This document shows positions 22,640 through 33,500 of a stretch of 64,000 nucleotides of DNA, piece after piece. The stretch is taken from NCBI GenBank assembly GCA_944548615.1, contig OX155960.1:11346365-11410364 (forward strand), read 5' to 3'. The position numbers and the translations under genes were made by a program. The first letter of the stretch is position 1. Each line of letters begins with the position of its first letter. The notes below the pieces were generated by a model. That model worked only from the letters and a program-made list of their open reading frames with translations. It was not told the DNA's origin and did no database searches. The DNA comes from Micropterix aruncella. Taxonomy: Eukaryota > Arthropoda > Insecta > Lepidoptera > Micropterigidae.

Positions 22640-23625
22640 GTATTCTGGAACCAAACAGAACTACACAAAATACATTAAAATTGAGGACTCTGGGTTTTGT
22701 TAATAGAATATGTAAACCATTCTCGAACATTAACATCTTTAAAACGATTTACTTTTACTATTTTCGTAGCACCTTAGAGTTCGCATCGCAGATTTGGAAT
22801 CCGCAATATGGCGTGTATAAAAATAGGGTGGAGGGCGTCCAAGGACGTTTTATTAGATACCTGGACTATAGTGAGCACTTGGGACTTGGGACTATAGTGA
22901 GCACTTGGGACACTATACTGAGCACTATAGTGCACTGAGGACTATAGTGAGCACTTGGGACTATAGTGAGCACTTGGGACACATACTGAAATAGTGCAAC
23001 CTGCTCTCGTAAGTTCTGTGTTCACTGGAAGACCGCCGCACAGCGGCTGATATGACATTATTGCATAAAATAATACATAACAAAATTGATAGCCCTCATT
23101 TGGTAAAGAAACTGTCGTTGTTGGTTCCGCCACGAAGGGTTCGCCCTCCTAGTACGTTCGAAATCCCTCGTGTGAGCACTAGTTACACCCAACACTTTGT
23201 TATGCACCGCTTGAAGACCACATATAATAGTCGATTCGAAGATATCGACATTTTTTACTTGAATCAACCTAAATTCAGCGAGGCTGTCCTTAGCTCACTA
23301 GGCGTCTAGAAAGTGATTATATAGTGAGTATACAAATTGTTTCAAAACACTCAGAGCGAAAATGAGAATAGCAAAGAGTATAATTTGAATACCTATATCC
23401 TATCCTACATATATCCCATCCCTCTCCTTTCCTATCCTTGCAATATTTCGATTGTAATTTAATTTAATTTACTGCAATGCAACTTTTGATTTACCATATA
23501 AGAAAATAATGTAAGAAACAATTAATCGGCCAGCGAAACACTGTATTAGAATTAGTCATAATGAATGAAGTGCTGTATGTTTCCCAAAAATACAATAAAA
23601 AAAATTATAAAAAAATACGCGTTTA
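22640..23625 (+). pseudogene. jockey-like LINE 3' half broken by a minisatellite
   Basis: Coding remnants LGFVNRICKPFSNINIFKT, LEFASQIWNPQYGVYKN and GRFIRYLDY (22690-22865) are the jockey C-terminal region. After an array of short repeats (22863-22981) the same protein resumes with LLHKIIHNKIDSPHLVKKL and ends KFSEAVLSSLGV at about 23309, followed by a 3' UTR with an A-rich tail near 23610. Its 3' UTR is duplicated inverted at 20818-21145. Confidence 0.85.
22863..22981. repeat. minisatellite, about 19-bp unit
   Basis: Imperfect repeats of GGACTATAGTGAGCACTTG, with truncated units between, sit exactly where the LINE reading frame is interrupted. Confidence 0.85.
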
Positions 23626-24600
23626 AAAGTTACAATAATCCATTAATGTGACTTCGAATATAAGAGTTAACAAATGTTTTCAACTTGAGAATAGGGGTCG
23701 GGATGAAAAGTTAGGTGAAAAGAAGACACAAAATAGATACAATTTATTACGTATCTATATAAATATCAGGTATTATTGCAGTATAGGAGCCACTTCTAGA
23801 TTGTTGATTTTTTAATGTCACCAGACTATATTCACCGTGCTGATTCCGAAACTGCAATAATATTTATTCGGTCTCAATAAACAAGCGAGATATAGTCATT
23901 CAAAAAAGCGCCTAACCCATACATTTTTTTTTTTTTGTATGTAAATTTGGTTTTGAAATTTTACACGTCCGAAGCTTTTTTCTTTCACATTTAGCATTAC
24001 AATGATCGAATCTAGTACTATTTCTTTATTTTTTCGATTTCTGAGAAAGGTTCCTATACTGCAATAATTCCAAATATATATTTGATTTTAGGTATGACAT
24101 ATTATAGGTATCATAATAAATATATTTAAGATAAATTATATTAATGCTCGTGCGGCGAGGTGTCGGCCCTACGATACATGGCGCGTGCGATGCGCTTCAC
24201 GTACATATTCTGTTTCGCGGACCCTCCGTTTCGCTAAAGTTGCGTTCCAGGATCTCGTTTTGGAAGCACAAAAGAACCCAACATTTCCATACTAAGCAAT
24301 TATATTTGGGAGTGTCTGACCCCTGTTATCCATCTTGAAATCATCAAAACAGCACTGCAGCGTTGCCAACCCTACCATTTAAATCGTATTTATACGATTC
24401 TTCGGCCTCGTTACCACAAGTACCTACGATCGGATCAGCAAAATAGTACCTACGCAAAGAATACGATCATCGAGTTTTTTGAATTTTTTTATTGATATTA
24501 ATTTTCACTCGAATTTTCAATAAATTTAAGGAGCTTAATGTAGACGGCACATTATCGGCTGCCCAAAATATTAAAGAAACATAGTGCGTAAATAATTGTT
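23626..24600. other. no gene recognised
   Basis: AT-rich. The open frame at 24144-24338 has no motif. Nothing else seen. Confidence 0.4.
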
Positions 24601-24605
24601 TGACA

Positions 24606-24687
24606 TTATAAATAGGATAGAAAACGAATTTACCGCGTGGGTGCTACAAATTTCACGCGGTAAATTCGTTTTCTATCCTATTTATAA
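24606..24687. mobile_element. Penelope-like element terminal hairpin
   Basis: Two perfect 34-bp arms (24606-24639 and 24654-24687, TTATAAATAGGATAGAAAAC...) surround GGTGCTACAAATTT. The arm sequence is the same terminal text as the ends of the foldback element at 53986-54832, so this is a head-to-head remnant of Penelope-like tails. Confidence 0.75.
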
Positions 24688-24694
24688 TTATATA

Positions 24695-25050
24695 AAAAAG
24701 AATAAAAACACGACTGCCGTTACAGGAAGTAAACTATTATTTATAATTATCTTTATTACGGTTTTTTATATGGAATAGTTGTGGTTGATGTATTTATTCA
24801 TATAGGTAGATAGATGTATATTTCCGGAATGTTCCTAATCAGACCTTTCAATTAACACTACGCACAAAATATTTATATTAATTTATTGACATTTGCACAT
24901 TTAGACAACTACTTACTTGATATTTGGATATTTAAGGTACCCTATGACTCTCAGAATGACATAACGATTCTAAAAATACCACACACTCCTAAATCGGGCC
25001 GAGCGTTTAGAAGTTATGGTGGAATAAAGAAACGAAAAACAGTTTTTCTG
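24695..25050 (+). repeat. repeat family L, copy 1
   Basis: It shares AATCAGACCTTTCA, ATTTAGACAAC(T/C)ACTTACTTG, GACATAACGATT and GTTTAGAAGTTATGGTGGAA in order with 55335-55630. The 123-aa frame at 24886-25257 partly translates this repeat and is not a gene. Confidence 0.8.
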
Positions 25051-25259
25051 TATGTATATTATGGTGTGTCAATGTGTGTACCTTACCTATATGTATACCT
25101 TGTCGTAGTTCTTTTATGTGAATATTTTTTTTATAGATATTTTTTGATAAAAATTGAAAAAAGATATTGGCTACACTGGCAGAAAACGCTATCGCAAAAT
25201 CAACATCATAACGGCAGCAGCCGCAACGTCTGTATTAAATATGTGCCGCTTATGTGATA

Positions 25260-25452
25260 GGCCGTTTACACTCTCGCGCGAGGCGCGAGGCGAGACGCAA
25301 AACCATATCAGTTAACAAATGGAACAGAGGCAAAGCTTCTAACGAGCGTACAAAATGTTTACCTACTTGCTAGAAGATTTGCCTCTGTTCTGTTTGTTTA
25401 CGCACATGGTTTTGCGTCTCGCCTCGCGCCTCGCGCGAGAGTGTAAACGGCC
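25260..25452. mobile_element. foldback MITE, 193 bp
   Basis: The ends GGCCGTTTACACTCTCGCGC and its reverse complement form about 48-bp near-perfect terminal inverted repeats, rich in GCGCGAGGCG. Pairing continues inside (GGAACAGAGGCAAA with TTTGCCTCTGTTC), so nearly the whole element folds back. No clear direct target duplication was found. It is non-coding. Confidence 0.85.
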
Positions 25453-25504
25453 CATCACAGATATATTAACCAGTCTTTCTCAAATTGTAGCCAACTTTAT
25501 TACA

Positions 25505-25912
25505 GCTCGTACTTCTGGAAGCTAATGGGCCAGTTTGGTTCGGCCATTAAAAGGCCCATGTGTTAGGGTCGGACCAACTCACAATTCAGCACCCATCTTC
25601 CACGCAGAAGTGCGAGCCCGGGTAGGAGTCTGCGCCTGCGGGCCAGTTCCTCTGGGAATCGCTTTTCGGGCGCTCCTGGACGGTTTGCGCACCGTGCGCC
25701 GTCAGCCAATCGGCTGTGCATTCCGACTGATAAGCGGGGGAGTTTGGAAACGGCTTTGTTACCTATAGAGCGGGAGTGGTTGTTAACCTTAAGGTAACCG
25801 CTCTTGAAACGACCAATCCGTTACCCGATACTATGTGAAGAGCCGGGCAAAGGACGCCGTGGTCCGCGATAGATTCGGTAGACATCGAATCACCGCTACA
25901 TAAGGGTGAGCA
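25505..25912 (-). repeat. repeat family G, left two thirds
   Basis: It follows the 14275 copy from AGCTAATGGGCCAG through GGCGCTCCTGGACGGT, GGGGGAGTTTGGAAAC, CGCTCTTGAAACGACCAAT and GATAGATTCGGTAGACATC, then breaks at about 25912. Confidence 0.8.
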
Positions 25913-25924
25913 TTCCCATCCCTG

Positions 25925-26420
25925 TATTCGTCTGAACGTGAATTTGAACGTTAACGTTGAACGTGAACGTACTGCAGTAACTAAATAACTTAATAGTAAA
26001 AAGTAAAAACGCATTTTTAAAAACAAGCTTTCATTAAAATGCTTTGTCCCGAGCCAACCCTGGGTGCAGCAGCCATGTCATAGTGGAACTTAGAACAGAA
26101 TTTCGTGTTTGTGCTGTTGACCGTTGAGTCCCCTCGTTGAAAGCCAACCCTGGGTGCTGCGGCGATGTTATGATGGAAATTTAGAACGGGCTATTATAAT
26201 TCAATGCGTATAAAAAGTTTCGTTTTTGTGCTGTTGACCGTTGAGGAGTCCCCTCGTTGGAAGCCAACCCTAGGTGCAGCAGCCCTGTCGCGGTGAAACT
26301 TAAAAAGGGCATCATAATTGAATGCCTATACAAAATTGTGTGTCTGTGCTGTTGACCGTGGAAGAGAATCCTCGTCGGGAGCCGATTCTGGGTGTAGAAT
26401 CAGGTCATGCTCACCATAAA
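25925..26420. repeat. tandem repeats (about 120-bp units) after a GAACGT-rich patch
   Basis: 25925-25975 has alternating GAACGTGAA/GAACGTTAACG text. From about 26055 three units start GCCAACCCT(G/A)GGTGC and end GTTGACCGTTGAG(GAG)TCCCCTCGTTG. A fourth, partial unit begins GCCGATTCTGGGTG. The first unit lacks about 25 bp. Confidence 0.85.
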
Positions 26421-26477
26421 AATGCATTGTCATCTCAACTGAACCAACATGTAAAATGTCAACTTCATAGGATAAGA

Positions 26478-26927
26478 GTGGTCGATAGCCTGAACGTCAG
26501 GTAATTGACTGTATTTAGTTAAGGTGTGGTGGGCGCTGAACAGCCACAGTGGAAATAGATCCAGGATTAAGAAAAGGAGTACCTCAAAAAACCGCTTCCT
26601 TCCTGATCTTCTCTGGCTGCTTCGCTGATGGGTAGCTACCCAGACGCTGGTGCTGATCCCGATGAAACAAACTCCCTAAAATGCACGGCACTTCCGGAAG
26701 TTATTTTTATGTAATTTTTCTATCTCGGATAGACGAGTATTTCACGACGTGCGATACGATCCGCACTGCGTAAATTTGATAACTGAATCGCCGACCGCGC
26801 AGATGGTCCGAGCGATGACTCTTTGTAGGTACTTATTTATTATAACAGGGTAGGAATAAAATATATTGGAAAACATTTATTTAGGATTAGGGAGGAATCA
26901 GAATTAAGGATACACCAGGCGTGTCCA
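26478..26927 (-). repeat. 450-bp repeat R, uninterrupted copy
   Basis: It is the reverse complement of 31745-31974 joined to 35312-35537. It contains TGCACGGCACTTCCGGAAGTT intact (about 26681-26702), which is the site occupied by a LINE in the other copy. The ends contain near-palindromes (CCTGAACGTCAGG and GGATACACCAGGCGTGTCC). No ORF is present and the superfamily is unknown. Confidence 0.9.
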
Positions 26928-27583
26928 AAGAGGAAGTGGTTCTAATTCAGCTTGCAAGATTTGCCCTAAACAAACATTCCAAGGTAAATAAAAGCTTGTA
27001 AAAAGTGAAATCGGCTGCATATACCTACTGAACGTGGCAACTTACGGCTACTTTATGCAAATTCGAGAAGTGCATAACATTCATCCTTCACGTTACGTAA
27101 GTTTTAAATTCAAAGCTTTCTTTTAATGTTACTAAAAAACTTCTAAATATGATTTAGCATGCGTTTTAGTACATAGCTCTCATTGAAACATTCTACTTTG
27201 AACGCAGAAATAGGATATGGGCCATATCCTATCTATATCCTATAATATTTGCAATAACTGTTTTTAAGATGCCCAACAGATGGTGGGATAAAAAAATGTG
27301 GAACATAGTTTTGTTTTTATTATGGGCGAAAGAAGTTCGAGAGCCAGTGTATTAAACGCCTTATATAGACACCTACCTATGCATATAAACGTATCTGGTG
27401 CGTATCTGTACACATACTTATTGGTATCTGTTGGGTATCTGCATGAAGAATCGGATGATAAACAGCCGTCGATTTCTCAGTAGTTGTCAGTTTAATTGAA
27501 TGTCCGAGTGAAAATTGGTGTGTGTTTATTGCCGCAAGAAACAAGCTCAAAAATATTCCATAGGTACATTTCAATAAACCAAC

Positions 27584-27599
27584 ATGTCTATCCAAACTG
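27584..27599 (+). CDS. Pter: PTER exon 1
   Basis: Sixteen coding bases (MSIQT plus one base), donor G|GTAAGAG. Context before the ATG is ACCAAC. This exon is easily missed by gene finders, but it is required because exon 2 begins mid-codon (V6). Confidence 0.85.
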
Positions 27600-30500
27600 G
27601 TAAGAGAAATAAATCGATGTAGTTTATTTTCGCGATTGTTTGATAGAGTTGGGCGCTTGCATTGAAATAGTGACAGCTACAGAGCGTAGAGATGGGTGCC
27701 TCCTTTAACGAAGCTGCCATATGATCAGTGGCTGCCATTAAAATGGCGTATGTGCCCTAAACTTTTTGTAGGCATGAAGCACAAACTTATGGCATGAAGT
27801 TAAGGACACATCAGTTTAAGCAGGAGAAAATGGCAGTGAACATCTCTAATTTTTTTTTTCAGTACTGGGACCTGTGCCAGTGGCAACGCTCGGGAGAACC
27901 CTCACCCACGAACATTTGTCTATGGATTTTAGCCATCTGTACGTAGCCCCGCCCGAGCCCATCAAAGACAAGTTCAATGACAATATCACAATTACCAACG
28001 TGGGGTACATTCGGCAGTATCCCTACTCGTCGAAGTACAACCTTGGCTTGGACGGCTCGGACGCCCAGAAAGCAGTGATGAACGACGTTGCTGCTTTCAA
28101 AAAATTTGGTGGAGGTATGATTTTGAAAAGGTTTATTTGTTAACGTGTCCGTGCCAGTTTAGGACACCTTTCTCTAAAAGTATGCGGCCTGGATGGCCTT
28201 GTGGTTAACCTCTTGTAGGTCCTGATGTGTGATGGGGTTGACAGCTGCGGGCAGGATCGGAGGTGGTTTTTATCCTGCAGCGTTCCACAGTTGCATATTG
28301 GGTTCTCTCTGTGGCCCCAGCGAACGAAATTGGCTCAGCATCTTGTCACACCCACCCTCAGTCTGTTCAGACTACGCCAGGTGGTGTAGGGGAGATGAGA
28401 CCCCGGTGCTATCTCTTCCTTTACGTCCTCGCCAAGTGAAGCCCTCCATTGACTGATGCGGTTCCATGATTGACTGCCTTAGAGCAGTTGTGTGCGGCTC
28501 ATGAAATACTTTCGCGATTTGAGGCGATTTTGGTGTAATTCTTGTCCGAACAGTGGGTGTCTTGGATTATTTATCACCTTTATCCATTCTGAATCAGCCA
28601 TGACATCCTTACGCATTACATCTCTTTTGACGGGAGTAGGTTTGAGGCAGCGGGAGACAATTCTTGCATCATCATTCACAGCAGTGTCGACCATTTTTGT
28701 TGATTTACTCCACAAATGAGCTTTTGTTGATTTACTCCACAATGGGGTAAATTTTGGCTACCTAAAAAACAAATGTAGATTAGTTTGTGGACGTTTAGAA
28801 AAAGCTGCATTTGCCGTCTTCCATGTCTGTTGTGCATGTCTCTTACCGTGGTACATGTCACAGATCTCGGCATTAAGAAAACAATTAGTTTGATTAATGC
28901 CGAGATCTGCCCATTTGGATTGGTTGACAAAGTTTCAGTTAGTTTTTTTTAACAGTTCAACTGAACTTGAATATGAATCACGCTCTCCTATTTATACCTA
29001 CATTGTTCTGCTTTCATGTCATGGTGCTAGGTATAAATCGTTGATCTATTTTAGTCCGGGCGGCAGCTGCATGATTACTTACCTCATCGAGTTGCAGAAA
29101 AATACCACTTTCCACGAAAAGTAAACCACAAATAGGTAAGAAAAAATTGGTCTTCCTGGTCTTCTCGAACCATCAATTTACCTTATGTGGTTACAGAACG
29201 AAACCTCTTCGTTGGCTTCAGAGTCGATGTACATAAATTATCGAATGTGTGACTAAAATACAATGTATTTCGATAGTAATTTAATTTAATTCAATTCAAT
29301 TTTAGTAATATATCTAATAAGGAAATACTGAAAGATACCTTTGTAAGATACAGTTAATCGGCCAGTGAAACATTGTACCAAGATAGTTTCAAAGGGACAC
29401 ACATTGCGCGCCTCTTTTCAAGAAATACAAAGTTCTTACTATGGCGTCAGCGTATATTCTCAGTTGTTTAGTGTATGCTAAAAACAACACAAACGAGTGT
29501 ACGTTTAAAATGCACGTAAATGATCACACACTTGTAGAAAAGCCAACATATCCCTCCCCAAACTCCTTTTGACTAAGATCCAAAAGTCATTTGTGTATTT
29601 GGCCTTTAAACTCTTTAATAACCTGCCAATGACAATACGAGATTTAGAACCAAAAATATTCGAATATAGAGTTGACCACTGGCCATCACACATGCTATTT
29701 ATAAGATAGACGACCTCGAGGAAATATTACAATACCTTTAATATAGGTATATATTTATTATGAAAAGTGATATCATATCTCTAATATACCTCTATTATTC
29801 TTATGTTAAATAAAACATACGAGGTAAACCTCGCAGCAAATAATTGATATTTGATTATTCATTATGATTGTCGTTTTACGTATGACATTATTGAGTATTT
29901 ATCTTTTATTTTGTCTGACTTTTGGTTGTTTTTAGTATTATTTTTACTGATTTGAAAAAAAAAGGAATTTGTTATATTTATATTTTGATCATTGTGTTTT
30001 AAACCTTACCTTATCATTATCATTTTGTACCTTAGCGTTAAATTCTATAATCTACTCCCTACAAAATTTAAACAGCATGGAGGTCATAAAATTAAAAAAA
30101 AACATCAAGGAGGCCACCCTTTCTATAATCTGGCCGAATTTGAGGGCCATGATTTTTCAAATATTGTGCCCATTTAAATTACTTAAAAAAGTAGAGCCTT
30201 ATTGTCTGATTATTTTATATGGTCTTATATTTTGATTATTTTACATTTTACTGACAATTTGAATATTACGATGAATAATTTTACTACGTATCTTTTCAAA
30301 TTACTAACTACTTCAAATATTAGGCTTCTATTTGATTATTTATATTTATAGTTTGACAATCTAGTAGTTAATTCTTGACTACCTATGTATGTTCAGTAAA
30401 GAGTAGTAACGAAACTTACTACCTAACCCAATTATTTTGACACGTCCAAGAGCGGTCTTTGGCCGTCAATTGGACACGACGAAAATGTAATGTAATGTAA

Positions 30501-33500
30501 AACAATTAGGATTATGACATATCCAACTGTATTAGCAATTTTGGATAAATAAAGGACTATTGACTATTGTTTGTAATAATTAACAAAGCGCTGGATGTTT
30601 CCAGAATAAATAAATAAATAAAATAAATCAAAATTGTTTTCAGGTACAATAGTCGAAAACTCAACTGTTGGTTTAAATGCAAATCTTCCATTCATAAAAG
30701 ATGTGTCCGCTAAAACCGGTGTGAACGTTGTAGCCGGTTCCGGCTATTACATAGCCGATATGCAGTCACCGACTGTTCTATCGTTACAAACGGAGGATCT
30801 ATACAATAGGATGGTTAGCGATCTCGCGGTCGGCTTTGAAGCGGATGGAACCGTGAAGGCCGGCTTTCTGGGCGAGATCGCTAGCGTCTGGCCGATTAAG
30901 GATTTCGAGAAGCGAGTGATTCGAGCCGTTGCGGAAGTGCAGAGCCAGACAAAGTGCGCGGTGAGCTTTCACCCGCACCGCGACAGGGAAGCTCCTTTTG
31001 AGATCATGCGCTTGTATTTGGAAGCGGGCGGGAGCGCCGACAAGGCCGTAATGTCGCATTTAGACCGTAAGTATTGTTTACATAATTAATATTTATTTTT
31101 ATATTCATTTCCAAATTGCAAATTTACTGCTCTCTTTAAATATACTAGTCACAAACGGCCCAGTGGCTTGGTCGCCTGATCTTACATGCTTAGGTTCTGG
31201 GTTTGATTCCCGGCTGGGTTACCATTTTCCAATAGGATAAAATTAATGGAATTGCATTTCGATTCCGTCGATCGAATGCAATAACAAGACACACACTTAC
31301 ACACATGTGACACGCACACAAACATACAAATACTTCATAGTAGGGTTGGTTGTTTTTTTTAAATTATTTTTTTTTAATTTCAAACTAGTTGATAGGAATT
31401 CCTACACTTGATTATGTCAAAAACTAACAAAAATAACAAGTATAATATTTAAATATTTACCTATTAAGGTATAAGGTATGAACGTCGGTATTGCAAGGTA
31501 TGAACGTTGAACATCCAAGCGCAGATTTCTCTAGGATAGAAGAAACAACATTTTCCAATATTTTCAATCAAAATTCTTACACAATTTCGTAGAATTTTCA
31601 TGTGGACAATATTACTAAATAATCAAACAAATATTGGATAATTTCACAAATTATCAAGAGATTATAAGAGATTGTTGTATGACAATAAATTGCCCAATGC
31701 GAAATTTTCAAATAAAGAGTAGAAACAAACAAACAATACACTATGGACACGCCTGGTGTATCCTTAATTCTTATTCCTCCCAAATCCTAAATAAATGTTT
31801 TCCAATATTTTATTCCTACCCTGTTATAATAAATAAGTACCTACGAAAAATCATCGCTTGGACCATCTGCGCGGTCGGCGATTCAGTGATAAAATTTACG
31901 CTCTGGGGATCGTATCGCACGTCGTGAAATCCCGTCTATCCGAGATAGAAAAATTACCTAAAATTAACTTCCGGAACGGGCTCCAACTCCTTCTGGGTTG
32001 CGATGCGAACTCCCACCACGTGTGCTGGGGTAGTTCCAACATAAACCCGAGGGGGGTAAGCCTGCATGACTTTATCCTAGGCAATGAACTCACCATCCTC
32101 AACAGAGGAACAGAACCTACCTTCATAGACTCAAGAAGACAGGAGGTACTGGACATCACGATCTGCACAAAAGAAGTGGCCGACCTGGTTCAAGACTGGA
32201 GGGTCTCAGATGAACCCTCAGGCTCGGACCATAGGCAGATCCATCTAACGCTTCGGCACTCATTGGAAATTCAGTGGGCTCGCAACCCTAGAAATACCAA
32301 CTGGGAAGGATTCGATAGGGACCTGGCTATCAAGCTCACCACGGTTCCGAATCGATTCCACACCAAAGAGCAACTAGAAACAGCTGCACTATCACTGTCT
32401 AACGCCGTTATAGACGCCTACGAGCAGAATTGCCCCTTGAAACAAAAAAACCTCTCAAAAAAGGTCCCATGGTGGAACCCAGAGCTGACCAAGCTCAGGC
32501 TTATGCTGAGAAGGTGTTTCAATAGGGCGAGAAATCACAACACTAACTCGCAACATCTTTGGGAGGAATACAAAAACGCCCGAAACGAATACAACAAGGC
32601 CATTGTTAAAGCCAAACGAAGAAGCTGGAGGGACTTTTGTGAGAGCGTGGAAACAGCTTCCGAAGCCTCCAGGCTCAACAAGATCCTCAGCTCAAACAAC
32701 CGCCCCCAGCTGGGATGCCTTAAACGACCAGATGGGGGACACACAAGCGACACCAAGGAAACCTTGAAGCTCCTAATGGAAACACACTTTCCGGGCTTCC
32801 AGGAATCCTCACACCCAATTGCTGCAGGGGAGAACTCCAAGAGGCTCCACAAGCCCAGGGAGTGGGCCCTTGCAGCCAAGATAGTTAATCCAAAAGCAGT
32901 AGAATGGGCCGTGAGCACCTTCGACCCCTACAAATCACCTGGACCGGATGGAATATACCCAGTCCTACTACAAAAAGGGTTAATCCAGCTGCTGGGCCCT
33001 CTAACAAAGGTACTCAGAGCGAGCATAGCCCTCAGACACGTCCCTCATGCCTGGAGCAGCGCAAGAGTCACGTTCATTCCAAAGGCAGGCAGGAACGGCC
33101 ACATCTTTGCCAAAGACTACAGACCCATTAGCCTCACCTCCTTTCTCCTGAAATCACTGGAGAGACTAGTTGACGGCTACTTGAAAAACAACCACCTAGC
33201 TCTTCAACCGCTTGCTGATGCTCAGTATGCCTATAGGGAGGGCAGATCTACGGACACTGCCCTACATCACCTGGTGAGCACAATAGAGACACAGTTAGCG
33301 GCGAAAGGTTACGCTCTGGGAGTATTCCTGGACATCGAAGGAGCATTTGACACCACATCATATGCAACTATAAAAAACGCTATGCACAGACGAGGAATAC
33401 CAGAGACCATTATTGACTGGACATTGAGTATGCTATCAAATAGGAATCTGACCGTCTATCAAGGCGACACCTCCATCACGGGAATCCCTGCTAAGGGCTG

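Noticed and set aside
24886..25257. 123-aa open frame as a gene
   Set aside because: It overlaps repeat family L, which also occurs at 55335-55630 without this frame, and has no recognisable motif.
27298..27483. 61-aa open frame upstream of PTER as a separate gene or a 5' exon
   Set aside because: It ends before the PTER start, lacks splice logic to exon 2, and has no homology that I recognise. It may simply lie in the promoter or 5' UTR.
31161..31211. tRNA gene
   Set aside because: Box A and box B like motifs are present but no acceptor or anticodon stem closes, so a SINE head is more likely.
31858..31974. N-terminal 39 residues of the 1117-aa open frame as part of the LINE protein
   Set aside because: This stretch is repeat R sequence, present without the LINE at 26478-26927, and lies outside the target-site duplication.
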